Origin: Capronia americana
Taxonomy: Eukaryota; Ascomycota; Eurotiomycetes; Chaetothyriales; Herpotrichiellaceae
NCBI GenBank assembly: GCA_016110215.1
Contig: JADWQD010000018.1
Location: forward strand, 124,001-188,000
Reading direction: 5' to 3'
Length of the DNA stretch: 64,000 nucleotides
Positions 20,942 to 31,949 of the stretch are shown one piece after another. A program made the translations under genes and the position numbers. The stretch's first letter is position 1; the number at the start of each line of letters is the position of its first letter. Under the pieces are notes generated by a model that did no database searches, had not been told where the DNA came from, and saw only the letters and a program-made list of their open reading frames with translations.

Positions 20942-21529
20942 ATGATCTTCTCAATAATCCTCTCCCTCGTGTCGCTCGTTGCTGCCATGCCCCATCCCCT
21001 GCAAACATACACCTCCCCCGGGCAATGTACCTCGAGTGGCCAATTCATCTGCCTTTCAGACACCACCTTTGCAATATGCGACGCCAGCATGACCGGCGTG
21101 ATCCAGCACCTAGCAGCGGGCGACGCGCGATGCCGTAGTTCCGGTGCAGGCAATTCTGCCTCAGCAACAACTCCCACGCCACCGCCACCGCCACCGCCGG
21201 CATCTTCGACCACAGCAGGCTTCTTCGACGTGTTTTACTCGATGTTGAACGGCGTGGATGGCTCGGCTCCGGTTTCAGCTCCAACTCCAATTCCAACCGC
21301 ACACCCGGGCGTCAGGACGCATACAAACTACGTGACCGTCACGGCCACGCCACCGCGGCCACCACAGGTATCAACGCCTGCCCCGATCACGAGCACCAAG
21401 GTCGTGACCGTCGGGAAGACTGCCACTCACACTTTCGCCGGCACCATGACTGGAGGAGGGATAAGCGTTGTGCCCACGAGTATTGTGAGTGCAAGTGGGA
21501 CGCCGCCGCCGCCGCCTAGGAAGACTTAG
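20942..21529 (+). CDS. Small secreted protein with CBM19-like Cys motif
   Basis: This 195-residue protein starts with a signal peptide (MIFSIILSLVSLVAAMPHP, cleavage probably near residue 16). A short cysteine module follows at about 25-60: CTSSGQFICLSDTTFAIC and a final AAGDARC. Its spacing and the x-AAG-x-x-C ending resemble chitin-binding CBM19 domains. The rest is Pro/Thr/Ser-rich (with a seven-proline run and the TNYVTVTAT, TKVVTVGKT repeats), a likely O-glycosylated linker. It is probably a cell-wall or extracellular protein. No GPI signal or catalytic domain is present. The frame is open upstream of this ATG, but only the chosen start exposes the signal peptide at the N-terminus. The CBM19 link is by eye. 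Confidence 0.75.
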   Translation: MIFSIILSLVSLVAAMPHPLQTYTSPGQCTSSGQFICLSDTTFAICDASMTGVIQHLAAGDARCRSSGAGNSASATTPTPPPPPPPASSTTAGFFDVFYSMLNGVDGSAPVSAPTPIPTAHPGVRTHTNYVTVTATPPRPPQVSTPAPITSTKVVTVGKTATHTFAGTMTGGGISVVPTSIVSASGTPPPPPRKT

Positions 21530-21852
21530 TGAACAAGCCGCAGAGATTTGCACCGGTGTTCAATCCACTCAAATTGACAGCACTCGTGATAGGCTTCATT
21601 ATTACCACAATAGATTGTTGCCATACTCAATATATATGCAGAGGAAAGTCCTAGACTTCCCATACCGACCATAGTTCAAAATCAGTTCCGTAAACTACCC
21701 TGACTAAGCTGTAGATCGATCATTACAGACGGCGCGCAGCCCCGTTTATTCCAAACTATCAGCCAGTTACTGTATCCACCGAACCAACGCTCGAGCAATC
21801 CAGTCATAAGCTTGAGATATCCAATCTTTCCAACCATACGCAGTCAAGATAT
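21530..21852. other. Short intergenic between convergent genes
   Basis: This 323-bp AT-richer stretch carries the 3' ends of the secreted-protein gene and the phosphodiesterase gene. Nothing else is seen. Confidence 0.5.
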
Positions 21853-23389
21853 TCAAGGCTTCTTCAACCGCTGCACGCTCAGGTCTCTCGCCACGTCAGA
21901 CATGGCCCCGTCGACGAAATCGTCCATCACAACGAGCAGTTGATCGCGCGTCAGCTTTGCCAGCGCGTGATCCCTGACCCAGGGCATTGTCTTGCTGTCA
22001 CATATCGCCTTGGTGGCGAGCAGCCACGAATTTGACGCCGTCGCGGCAATGGCCGAGAACCAGATCTTCAGTCCGAGATTCGTGGCCGTGGCCTGACACT
22101 GAATGTTTGTCAACGCCTTGCCGTCCTGCTGCGAGGTGGAGATGCTGTTGAACTGCGCGATGATGGAGTCCCCGGTGAGGGTCGCGTTGGCCTGGTCGGA
22201 GTAGATGTTATAGTTGTCCACGTTCTGGAGCATCAGGAGTCGCTTTCGTGCCTTCCGGAGATCATCGATCGTCTGGGAGGTCATTTCTTGCAGGTGGCCG
22301 GTTTGGAGCGCGCCTTGAGCCCCCTTCAGGGCTTCGGTCAGGGAGCGGTTCAGCTCGTCGGGCGTGGGACGGGCGCATTCGGCGGGGACACCGTCCCAGC
22401 GGAGTTGGACCACGACGATCTCTCCCGGGTTGCGCACGAGGAAGTTGACGCAGTCGCCCAAGAAGTCGTCATAGCCCATCCCTGGGATCGGGCCATGCAT
22501 GAAGAACAATTTGTCCTTTATGTCCTGAAGCTGTGGCAGGCCGCGGAAGGCATTGTGAAGGTACGCTGGTCTGAACTCGAAGTAGCGGGCGCCGATGGCC
22601 AGAATGGACGACAGCTCGTCCTTCTGCGTGATCGAAGAGCTCTGGATCACGTTGGGTATCAAAGGCCCTTTGAGCACATCTGCTATCTGCAGGTCTTTGC
22701 TTGCCGGCGCGATCGAGTCGACCACCTGCAGGTAAAAATCAGCTTCATAATGGCAACTTCGCAACGCAATGAGAGGACCTTACCTTTGTGAATGCTCCTC
22801 CGACTCTCTGCAGTAATATATCCGACGTGAGCAAACTGTTCATGCCGACATCGTGTGCGGCAGGCAGAACAAGTCGCCTAAATGGTTTTGAGGCAGCCAC
22901 GGATCCCAGTGGCGCAATCGTAGACATCCATGCGGAATTATTGGGACTGACTGTAACATAGAACTGATCCCAGTCTGGAAGGCCAGCTATGTTGCCCTTG
23001 GGCGGCGCATCGTAGAAACAATGCGTCACACAAAGGTCGTGGCTGATCAGCGAGGTCTGGTCGACCAGGGTCTTCATGTTCCCCTGTCCCAGATTCCCGG
23101 TGATGGCGTTGATCTCGACCCATTGATTGAGGACTTCACGGCCATTTTGCAGAACCCGACAGCGAAAGATCCCATTGAAAAAGGGCGGAGTCGTGTATTT
23201 GCGCTCGAGTTCAAGATGGTCAATCGTGAATTGCTTCAAGCCTGATTTGATAAGCGGCGGTTTCCCAGGTACCGAGAGCTCGATTGAGCATCCAGGGACA
23301 CAGTTGTAGGTATAGCATTGGATGCCTTTCGAAGGGTTCAGAAAGTCAAGGTCCGGTAGCTTCAACTGTGGCGCATCCATCCCGGCCAT
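21853..23389 (-). CDS. PLC-like phosphodiesterase (PI-PLC X-type TIM barrel)
   Basis: Exons 23389-22784 and 22725-21853 give 492 residues; the 58-nt intron has GTAAGG and CAG ends. The N-terminal 170 residues contain an unusual Cys-containing region I do not recognise. The barrel begins near RRLVLPAAHDVGMNS with His179 in the place of the first catalytic His. Next come GARYFEFRPAYL (where related enzymes have R-F-x-D-x-R) and FFMHGP with His279 as the second His, then PGEIVVVQLRW. This is the layout of phosphatidylinositol-specific phospholipase C X domains. There is no signal peptide, so the protein appears intracellular, unlike many secreted relatives. The real substrate is uncertain. Confidence 0.83.
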
Positions 23390-24444
23390 GGGTAGAGTCT
23401 AGAAACGCTTTGTTTGCTTATCGCGGACTTCGAGCGCGGGTCTTCCTTCAAGTAGATACCTACTCGAATCATAGCCGGGCTTACCAATAAGCTGATAGGG
23501 CCGCTGAAGCCTTCGTGTTTGAGTCAACGCATGCCTTCTTCAGGCCAGTAAGCCAGCTGTATGGCGCAAGAGCACTGCATGAGGAGCAAACGAGCTGAAC
23601 CTCTTGAGGTCGAACGATGGCTCCTATGGCGACCTTGACGTGATGGCCGCGAAGCCTTGCGGGCGCCACTCATCCCGAACCGGTCAAGACTTTAGTCAAG
23701 CCAGCCTGTAGCGATGGGCCACGTCAGGAGCTGAATAGTCGGGGCATGGCGCCGCGAGGAGACGCAGTGTTAAGAACCAGAGCTCGAATACCATATGGCA
23801 AACTCCTCTATCGTTCCCAGGCAGCAACCCGGCAACCCGGCAACTTGAGAGCTTGTAGAAGGACTTTTGCCATAAGCCTAAATTAGCGGATCCTTGGTCT
23901 GACGATTGCGACCTTCTTGCCGACATTGGATGGTCATATCAACCTTTGAGATATGTTTAAATATTTGTGGGGAGGTGTGCAACTTGTCACAAATCCTCTA
24001 GAAGATGTGATCAGGGACCAAAGGAACCTTGAATTGCTGGATGGACGTCACTGGCTCATACTCACCTTGCTTCAGCCGACCAGAATTCTCATGTTCATGT
24101 CCATGTGCGAATCAGTGTACCCGGGTGATAGAATACAAGGCTCACCGTCTCCTGTGCTCTGCTTCCGAGCCCAAGACTATATCCCAACACAACAACGAGA
24201 CCACTAGAAAGGGTCTAGATGCTTGGACGGGCGACATTAGAAGCTGGTAATGCGTAAAAGCTACGACACCAATACCGGATTCCGTAAGCCTATCCAAACG
24301 CAGCACCTTGATCTTCCTCTCCCGGTATGAATATATGTAACCTGACCGGTAATAATAACTGTAATATCCCCCTTGCCATGTAGCTCTCCAAAGCCAGTCT
24401 GCACTCATCCTCCCAGCTGGTGACGGTGGAATTCAGCCCCATCC
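23390..24444. other. Intergenic: PLC-like promoter and ABC-gene 3' flank
   Basis: This 1.05-kb stretch has no recognised gene. A small CAACCCGG tandem duplication lies at 23825-23840. Confidence 0.5.
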
Positions 24445-27400
24445 TCAACTCTTCTGCTTCCTCTTCATCATCAAAGCCTTGAAAGGATTCTTCGCCTTGA
24501 ACCTCAAGAAAGTACATGTGTAGACGACAGCATAGTTGAAGATGATGAAAGCGATGAAGATGCCAAAGTCCCGCCAGATATGGGAGTAGGACACGGAAAA
24601 ACCACGTCCGAACTGGTCGCCCGTCGCATATTGGCAGAATTCGCACAGCCCGTCAGATCCCACCTGGACGTAGCCCCCGGCTTGGCTGATGTACTGTTGC
24701 GTGTAGGTCTGGCAGGTCTGGCCTGGGGGTGCTCTGAATCGGGCAAACTCCCCTTGGTTGCATCGAACAGGTTGATTGTGGATGATGGCTGCGAGCATTG
24801 CTTCGAGCAGGTAGTGGAAGGGTGTGAGCCAGTACATCCAACTTCGCCAAAAGTATGGCAACTGTGCGGGTGGTACGACCACGCCACAGAAGCTGACAAC
24901 GAACAGGAAGAACAGCGGCACCAGCAGGCTGGCAAGGAGTTCATTGGGCGAGAGTGAGGCGATAGCCTGTCCGAAGCTGACATAGTACAGCTCGAAGAGT
25001 AGGATATTCAGCAACAGGAAGCCGGAGGTGAAGCTCGAGGTCGATGTTCGATATCCGGCGATTCCCCACCACCAGCAACAGTAGAAGATGGCTCCAGCGA
25101 GCAAAGAGTAAGGGATCTCGACCAATACGGAGCCCGTGGTCCAGGCAAACCAGCTGTAGATCTTGGCGTTGTTCTCTCGCGACTGGAAGATGTTCCGAGA
25201 CTTGAGGAAGACCGGTTGTAGCTGTTGGATGAGGGGTGGGGAAATGGTGAGCACCAGGAAGACAGCAAACAGGCGGGACTGCATATCGATCGAGGCGAAG
25301 CCAAGGTGGTAGAAGGTAAAGCAGATGAAAAGGCCCGTCATGATGTGGAGCAAGAACTTGCCAACGATATAGTTGGGGGTGCGCTAGACGATATCAGCCA
25401 CAAAGCACAACCGAGCTGGAAGGGCAGGAAACCTGGTACTCACCCAATATGCCATAAACGATCTCTTGACCACAGCCAGAGTCTGTGTCGGCAGCGGCAT
25501 CGCATACTCTCGGTCGTCGGTCACGTTCTTGCTGTGCTCGACATGCTTTCGGCGTTCAATCATCTCGGTGATCTCCTTGGATCGTTCCTGATAGTTCTTG
25601 CTTTGCTCCCAAACATCGCCCCAGTCTTTGCCCTTATAGTTGGGATCGCCAGCACCTATCGCCTCCAGCATGTACTCGGCTGGGTTGGCGTCTGCCGGAC
25701 ATTTACGTCCACCGTTCTCTTCGAAGTAGTGGATGAGGTCTTGTGAATCATGACCAAGCGGACCATGGTAGACGACTCGACCGCCAGATTTGAGCAAGAT
25801 GAGCTCATCGAAATGCTCGAACAGGACGGCCGATGGCTGGTGGATGGTGCAGAGAATGGCCTGACCGGCATCCGCCAATTTCCGTAGGAACCGGACGATG
25901 TTGAAGGCTGCCCCGGAGTCGAGGCCAGATGTCGGTTCATCCAAGAACATGAGCAGCTCGGGTTTGCTGGCGAGCTCCACGCCGATGGTCAGTCGCTTTC
26001 TCTGTTCCTGGTTCAGTCCCTCGCCAATCTGTCCGATGGTGGCGCCAGCGATGTCCTGCATCTCCAGCAGGTCAATGATAGTCTCGCAGTAGCTGTACTT
26101 TTCTTCGACCGGCACCTCTTGCGGCTGACGAAGTAGGGCGGAGAATTGAAGCGCTTCCCTGACCGTCGAGGTAGGCTCATGGATATCCATCTGCTCGGCA
26201 AACCCCGTGGCTCGCTGAAACGATCTGGGCAGCTGTCGGCCGTCCACCAGAAACTCGCCTGTCACGGTGCCAAAATCGAGGCGTTGGGCCAATGCATTGA
26301 GCAGGGTTGTCTTTCCCGCACCACTTGCGCCCATCAACGCAGTGAGCTTGCCAGGACGGACATAACCCTGCACATTCTGCAGAAGCTTCCGCTCGCCCTT
26401 CTCGTACGGAATGACATAGTTGATATCCCGAAAAGTGTAAACTGTCTCGTTCTTCGCGACCCGCTCAACTGGGCCACTATCTTGCTTGGTGTTTGTCGAC
26501 TCCTTGCTTTCGCTTTCCGGGCTCGTCATATTTCCCACCGCAGTCTCTTGTGTAGAGCTGCCAGATTCTACATCGCCTTCTGCTTTCTTCTCTCTTCCAC
26601 CGGTCTGGATCGATTCTTCCATCCTTTTCGGAACTTGACCACGTTTGAAGACGGTGATCGCCCCCCCTCCGGCGTTTGGCTTCATTATTTCCATACCGAA
26701 AGCTGTGACTGCGAGGAAAAAAGCGAAGAAGGCCCAGAGGATGCCAAAATTGCGCCACAGATGAGCGCGGCTGTACCCAAAAGCTTGTTGAATGTAACGG
26801 GCGCCATCAACCGAGCTCCGCCCAGGCTGACTACCAGCCAACGTGCACGATTGATACTGGGGCTGGACATCCGGGCCTTGTGGCACTAGGCTTGGAGGTA
26901 CGCAGTCCATCGTTAAACCGGTGAACTCGTTCGACATGAGACATTCGAAGCCGTACTGTATCCAATTGACCCTTCGAAGCCAGCTGAACCAGACTCGCAT
27001 TTGTTCTGGTGGGATAAGATAGCCGGTATACACTACCAAAATCTGGATCGAAACGCCCGTAAACCGTGTTGCGTCGTCGAGGGTTTTGCACAGAGCAGAA
27101 ATGGCGCGGAAAAAGGCGTAGGTGACCATCGTGACAATCCAGATGATAAGACAGGAGATGAAGAACTGGGAAGCTGAGGCAGCAAGTCCACCCATCCAGT
27201 ATATGATGATGTTGAATAACAGGACTTGGATGGCAACCAGGGGCACGTCGACCACCGTTTGTGCGATAGCATACGCTGCAGGGCGGTAGAAGGAGAATGA
27301 TTTGTGCTTCAGCAAGATGGGTTTCGACGAGAAAGCGGCAGTCATTTCTGCCAGGGCCAGAAGGGCGTTGAAGAGGAGGACCAGGAAGATGGCGCCACCT

Positions 27401-29382
27401 CTCGGAAACGCACCAGCAGTCGTCTTTGGCATCTGAAAGAACAAGCTGCCGACGATCAATCCCTGTGGATCTGTCAGTCATGCGTCGGATACAATAGAGA
27501 ATGCGAGCTCATACCTGGAACACAATGCCGCCCCATTTGCCAATCAACGAGGCTCGATCGCCCAGCATGACGAGGAATTGTCGATGGGTGCATGCAAGCA
27601 CCTGCTTGTGGAAGGAAATCGCATAGTTTTTCTTCTCGTTCTTTTTGCTCCTGTTTTCGTGACGAACTGTCCGCTGTTCCTCCAGGCTGGCTTCGAAATC
27701 TTTGATATCTTCCAGGTTGCGTTGGTAGGCATCTGACTTCCGGTACAAGGACGCAAAGTCGTTTGCGTTTCGTGGGATGCGATTTTCCCACCCTTTCCTG
27801 ACAGCCCTTTCGTGCGCGTCGGTTACTGACGTGAGGAAGTCGGCAGTCGTCCAACGCGGCTTGCACTCGAAACCTAGATCTGTAAAGTATTGCTTCGCGT
27901 AATCCGCTGGTCCGAAGTACAGGCACTTCCCCTCGTGAATGAGCAGGACTTTGTCAACCAGTTCATATAGAGATTCTCCAGCTTGATACAGAGAGACGGC
28001 AGTGGACGTGCGTGCCATATTCGTGAGTGCTCTGATAGACTGGACATATTCCAGAGCAGTACTGGCGTCGAGGCCTCGACTCGAGTTGTCCCAGCCTTGA
28101 ACCGAGGCTCTGGTAATCATGGCTGTAGATAGGTCAGCAGGTGATCACCCTCTTGAACGTATACACTACCTTCTGCTATGCTCACACGCTTCTTTTCTCC
28201 GCCAGATACGCCTCGGACGAACTGATCACCGACTTTGGTGCCGAGGGTATGCTCGATCCAAAACAACTTTGTCACCACCCGCAAGAATTCATTCATATAG
28301 TCTGCCCGAGATTCTCCTTCCAATCTCGATTCTTTACCTGGGGTTCGGGTCTGAAGAGCAAACTTCAAGGTGTTCTTGACCGTCAGAGTAGCATAGTGCA
28401 GATCGTCCTCTGGGTTGTAGATGACTTCTCCTCGGAAGTCGTTCTTCATCGCCTTTGAATCAGTACCACCATAAGTGACTTCCCCTTCAACTGCTTCATA
28501 GCCCTCACGCTGATTGCAGAATGTCTTGAGGAATGTCGAACAACCAGACCCAGGCCTGCCAAGAACCAGCAGCATCTCGCCGGGTCTGACGCAACCATCG
28601 AAATGACTGAGAAGTTCGCGAACGGGTGGCTTACCGCCCGCAGCTTTAGCACCTTTCGTGAAAAGTGTCCTCAGCGCCCTAGGGAGGCCGAGGAAGATGT
28701 CGCCCACTGTTGGTTGCAAACTGGCTCCGAGTCCGACACCCTTGACTGTCAGGTCGCGGAAAACGACCCCACTGTGACGGGTCTTCTCCTCTTCGCTATG
28801 TTCCTGTCGAGCTTTGCCAAACATGCGGGACATGAGTCTTTCTATTTCATCATTCTCCTCTTGGAGCTCAACACGAGATTTGCCTGAAGCGCTGGTCCGC
28901 CGGCGTGATAAGACGGTAAACAGGTCATCCTCACTCTGTATGCTCTTTCGCTGGTTAAGACCGGGGCGCTTTTCCCGAGCAGATGGCGCCGTCTTTAGAG
29001 GTTCAAATTTGGAGTCGCGTCTCTCTATCGGAGAGTCATCTGAGGTGTCTGTCAGGTATGAGCCCGAGGACAGAGGCCGGGGATGGGAGTCGTTGGTGGC
29101 ATGGCGGGAAGCACTGGTTGGAGAGTTGACAGCGGTGGCATCCTTGCTGAAAGAAGGTGTCCCTGTGTCTTGGAACCCCGTCGATGAAGTTGCCGCAAAA
29201 CGGGACTGAGGCGGAGGTTGAGGTTGGTCCTGGGTCGCTGTGGAGGAACCCGACATGTCTTCGATAGAACCATTACGCCGGTCTTTCTCAGCACACCGTT
29301 GGTCTGGAGCAGATGGTTGTCCCGTAGAGGATACAGGAAAGCCACCTGGGACATCCGTATCTGCTGGAGTCGATTGATCCAT
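24445..29382 (-). CDS. PDR-type ABC transporter (ABCG, full size)
   Basis: Four exons on the minus strand, 29382-28170, 28122-27515, 27462-25444 and 25383-24445, give 1592 residues with the (NBD-TMD)x2 order of Pdr5/Cdr1. NBD1 has GRPGSGCST at 275-283 (Cys replacing the Walker A Lys), GVSGGE at 391-396 and a degenerate Walker B, WDNSSRGLD, all normal for this family. NBD2 has a proper Walker A (GASGAGKTT), the divergent signature LNQEQRKRLTIG and LLMFLDEPTSGLD. The membrane domains follow each NBD; the last one carries the Cys-rich loop (CNQG, CQTY, CEFCQYA) typical of PDR pumps. It should export hydrophobic compounds across the plasma membrane. The first 200 residues are Ser-rich and disordered. 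The substrate is unknown. Confidence 0.95.
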
Positions 29383-30241
29383 GGAGGATTGTGAAATACA
29401 AAGCTATAAGTCGTTGCCTGTTTGTGAATAGAACGGCCGCAACTGGGGTCAATTAGAGTGACACAAAGCCATCACGAGCGCTTGGACGAACAGACGGTCA
29501 TTGCGGGGATAAATACGGCAGGGACAACATGCGAGTCCGTAGGAATGCAGCTCAATGCTCGGATGATATGCTGGCAGCCTACCTGATAACCAACTCGTGT
29601 AAAGAGAAGAAAGAAAGGCTTCGAGAAAGTACAGGGCTGTAGCTGCCATTGCTGCAATGGTCGACGTAAGTAGCCAAATGCTCCAGGCGGGACCCAGAAC
29701 GGCTTGGGCAAGGGCCGCCCACGACGCACGGATCTGTTATGGTTGCTACCCAGATGAGAGCATAACTGGCCCGAGTGGAGGAGGTGGACGCGATAGAGCT
29801 GCACGATGGTTGGATCAAACTGCTTGTTTGATATGGCTAAGCCGTGTCTATGACGAGATGTTCGTGTCGTTCGGATCTCCAACAGCCCGGTTCCGGCCCA
29901 TCCGCCAAGGCTGTGGATATCACAGCCGGACATGTGTTCGTGGCGTGACGACTTCGATATGCGCCTCTGTGCACTTCCGCCGTGTCCGTTGAAAGGTAGC
30001 TTCTCTCGCTACCATCCAACTGTCACCGGTGAAGGGTCCGAATCGTACAGCATCGCACGAAAGCGCTTGGTGTGGACACAGTACCCAGGTGGGTTAGTTC
30101 TGCACGTCCACCCGAGCCGATCTCGTACAAGCTGCGAGTCTGTTCTTCAAGCCCACCGCCATGCCCGATCTGAAGTCAGAAGGCTTGTAGTCAAATGAGC
30201 CGGTGCCATGGATCCCGTTGCTGCGGAAAATCTCCTCTGCC
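29383..30241. other. Intergenic: ABC transporter promoter, RNH202 3' flank
   Basis: It contains the promoter region of the ABC transporter. I looked for the palindromic TCCGCGGA-type drug-response element and did not find an intact copy. No coding frame is convincing. Confidence 0.5.
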
Positions 30242-31570
30242 TCAACCGACTTTGGCGGCAGGTTTCTTAGCGAAAAAGTGGCTCATTTTCTTCATCCCGG
30301 AAACATCGACTTTCTTTAATGCGCGGACGCCGTTGGATTCTCCCAACCTTTTCTTTTTGTCTTCTTCCTCCTGTTTTCTCTTCTTTTCGGCTCTGAGCTC
30401 AGCAGTCTCATCATCTTCCAACCCTCTCTTCCGGCTGAAATCACTGATAGACCTTGATGATAGTGCTTCGGCTCGGAGCGCTGATAATGATCTGAGATGA
30501 TCCTCGAGTGGGGCAAAATTGATCGACGAGTCTTTGGCAGCAAGCCGAGCTCTTAGCCTCTCTGCTATCGTATCAGGGACGTAAGATTCGAGGAGGAAGT
30601 CTAACACTGTTCGTTTCTTTTGCAGCTCGAGTAGTTCCGGAGATATCGTCTCGGGGACGACTGTGCTGACGGAGGTGGTGGATGAGACCTCTGAAAATAC
30701 TGCAGATGGCGCAATGCTTGCAGCAGAAGACTGAGAATCAATTACATCGGACGCATCCTCATCGTCCTCCCCTTCGTCTGGCGCTCCTGCCTTCGACTTG
30801 ATTCTAACAGTGGACACGGTCGTGTCTTCCCGCTTGACGCTGAGTATGGGTGCTTCCAATGCTCTTGTCACGAACTTGTCTTCCAAGGTAGAGGGCAAGC
30901 CCCGAGCCATGACAGTATCGACTTTTTGTATCAGCATACGCAGTATTTTGTCCTCGTTGGATCTGAACATCTGCTCGTCCCCTGCTTCCATGGTGTCGCA
31001 AAACCTAGACATTGCCTCCTCGACCATACATCTGCCATGTTCGTATAAGTATCTCAAGTGTTTGTTCTCCCGTACGTGTTCCTCAAGCAAGTCGTCTATC
31101 GGCTGGAACAGGAGTTTGCCGCTTGCCGCTTTTGCAGACATAACAAGGGGTATGAGAATGAACGCCAGGTCAAACGGCGTTGCCACGAAGAAGTCGGCAA
31201 TCTTGCTGACATAGCCCTCGCGAGAAGACAGCTTCGCTTCAATCGCATCTTGGGACTGGTCTTTGTAATCTGCTGCGTCACTCTCTGCGCCCTCAGGCTC
31301 GAGCGGTGTGAACAGTAAACTGCGGGGGTCCGTTGATGGTGGGCTGATTTTGGTGAACTGGTACAGTCCCTTATCCGGGCAAAACAAGAACCGCTGGATG
31401 GTTGAGTCGCGGGGATGTCGCAAGTGGAGGAAGCGGGACTGAGTTGATAGGTCTTTTGGCAGAATAAAATGCTTCAAGGGCACTTGTTGTGGGCTGTCAG
31501 CGGCGGCGTGCGTCTTGGAGGAGGATTTCTTAACCGGACTCCGGGAGCCGGAGCGTGTTGCAATCACCAT
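30242..31570 (-). CDS. RNH202: Ribonuclease H2 subunit B
   Basis: This 442-residue, single-exon protein is the B subunit of RNase H2, which removes ribonucleotides embedded in DNA and RNA:DNA hybrids in the nucleus. The N-terminal region (about 30-110) includes LKHFILPKDL, LRHPRDSTIQRFLFCPDKGLYQ and matches the triple-barrel dimerisation part. The central helical part has REGYVSKIADFFVATPFDLAFILIPL, typical of the family. Near the C-terminus, MKKMSHFFAKK (from residue 426) fits a PIP box, the PCNA-binding motif known at the same place in human RNASEH2B. The start is the ATG before VIATRSGSR; the upstream codons lack a better one. It diverges from MCM10 with 379 bp between starts. Confidence 0.94.
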   Translation of the reverse strand: MVIATRSGSRSPVKKSSSKTHAAADSPQQVPLKHFILPKDLSTQSRFLHLRHPRDSTIQRFLFCPDKGLYQFTKISPPSTDPRSLLFTPLEPEGAESDAADYKDQSQDAIEAKLSSREGYVSKIADFFVATPFDLAFILIPLVMSAKAASGKLLFQPIDDLLEEHVRENKHLRYLYEHGRCMVEEAMSRFCDTMEAGDEQMFRSNEDKILRMLIQKVDTVMARGLPSTLEDKFVTRALEAPILSVKREDTTVSTVRIKSKAGAPDEGEDDEDASDVIDSQSSAASIAPSAVFSEVSSTTSVSTVVPETISPELLELQKKRTVLDFLLESYVPDTIAERLRARLAAKDSSINFAPLEDHLRSLSALRAEALSSRSISDFSRKRGLEDDETAELRAEKKRKQEEEDKKKRLGESNGVRALKKVDVSGMKKMSHFFAKKPAAKVG

Positions 31571-31949
31571 CACGAACGTAAGCCGTCTTTTGTGCACACC
31601 GCAGTAAAACTAGTACTCAGTACTCAGTAGTCCGTAGGATGTAGAGACTCTTGCGCCGCCGCCGGTCGACGTTTCGACGCCCTCGCAGCCTCGCGACACG
31701 CGTGCCGAGCGCGTCACGATGAGCCAATCGGAGTCCAGCCTCCTCCGCAATCCAACGTTTGTGTTCCCTTGAAACTGTGTATTGAAAACTGCTGAAGAAA
31801 CCAGCAGGTTTATGGTTCAGCCGTAAGACTATTGTATGTGTCCTTGTGCAGTCCCCACGACTTAATGAACTGTCGCTTTGGCCCTGGCTGGCGGCCCAGC
31901 TTCCCTGAACGACATCATCAATTCGACCCTTGAACCGAGGCCTCCCACA
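31571..31949. promoter_or_regulatory. Shared divergent promoter RNH202/MCM10 with MCB and CCAAT
   Basis: This 379-bp region lies between the start codons of two DNA replication/repair genes. It contains ACGCGT at 31698-31703, the MluI cell-cycle box bound by MBF (Mbp1/Swi6) in fungi, plus a related GCGCGTC at 31709-31715. A CCAAT box, the HAP-complex site, is at 31724-31728. A 7-bp duplication (AGTACTC twice) is at 31612-31625. The match to G1/S-type control is by sequence only. Confidence 0.6.
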
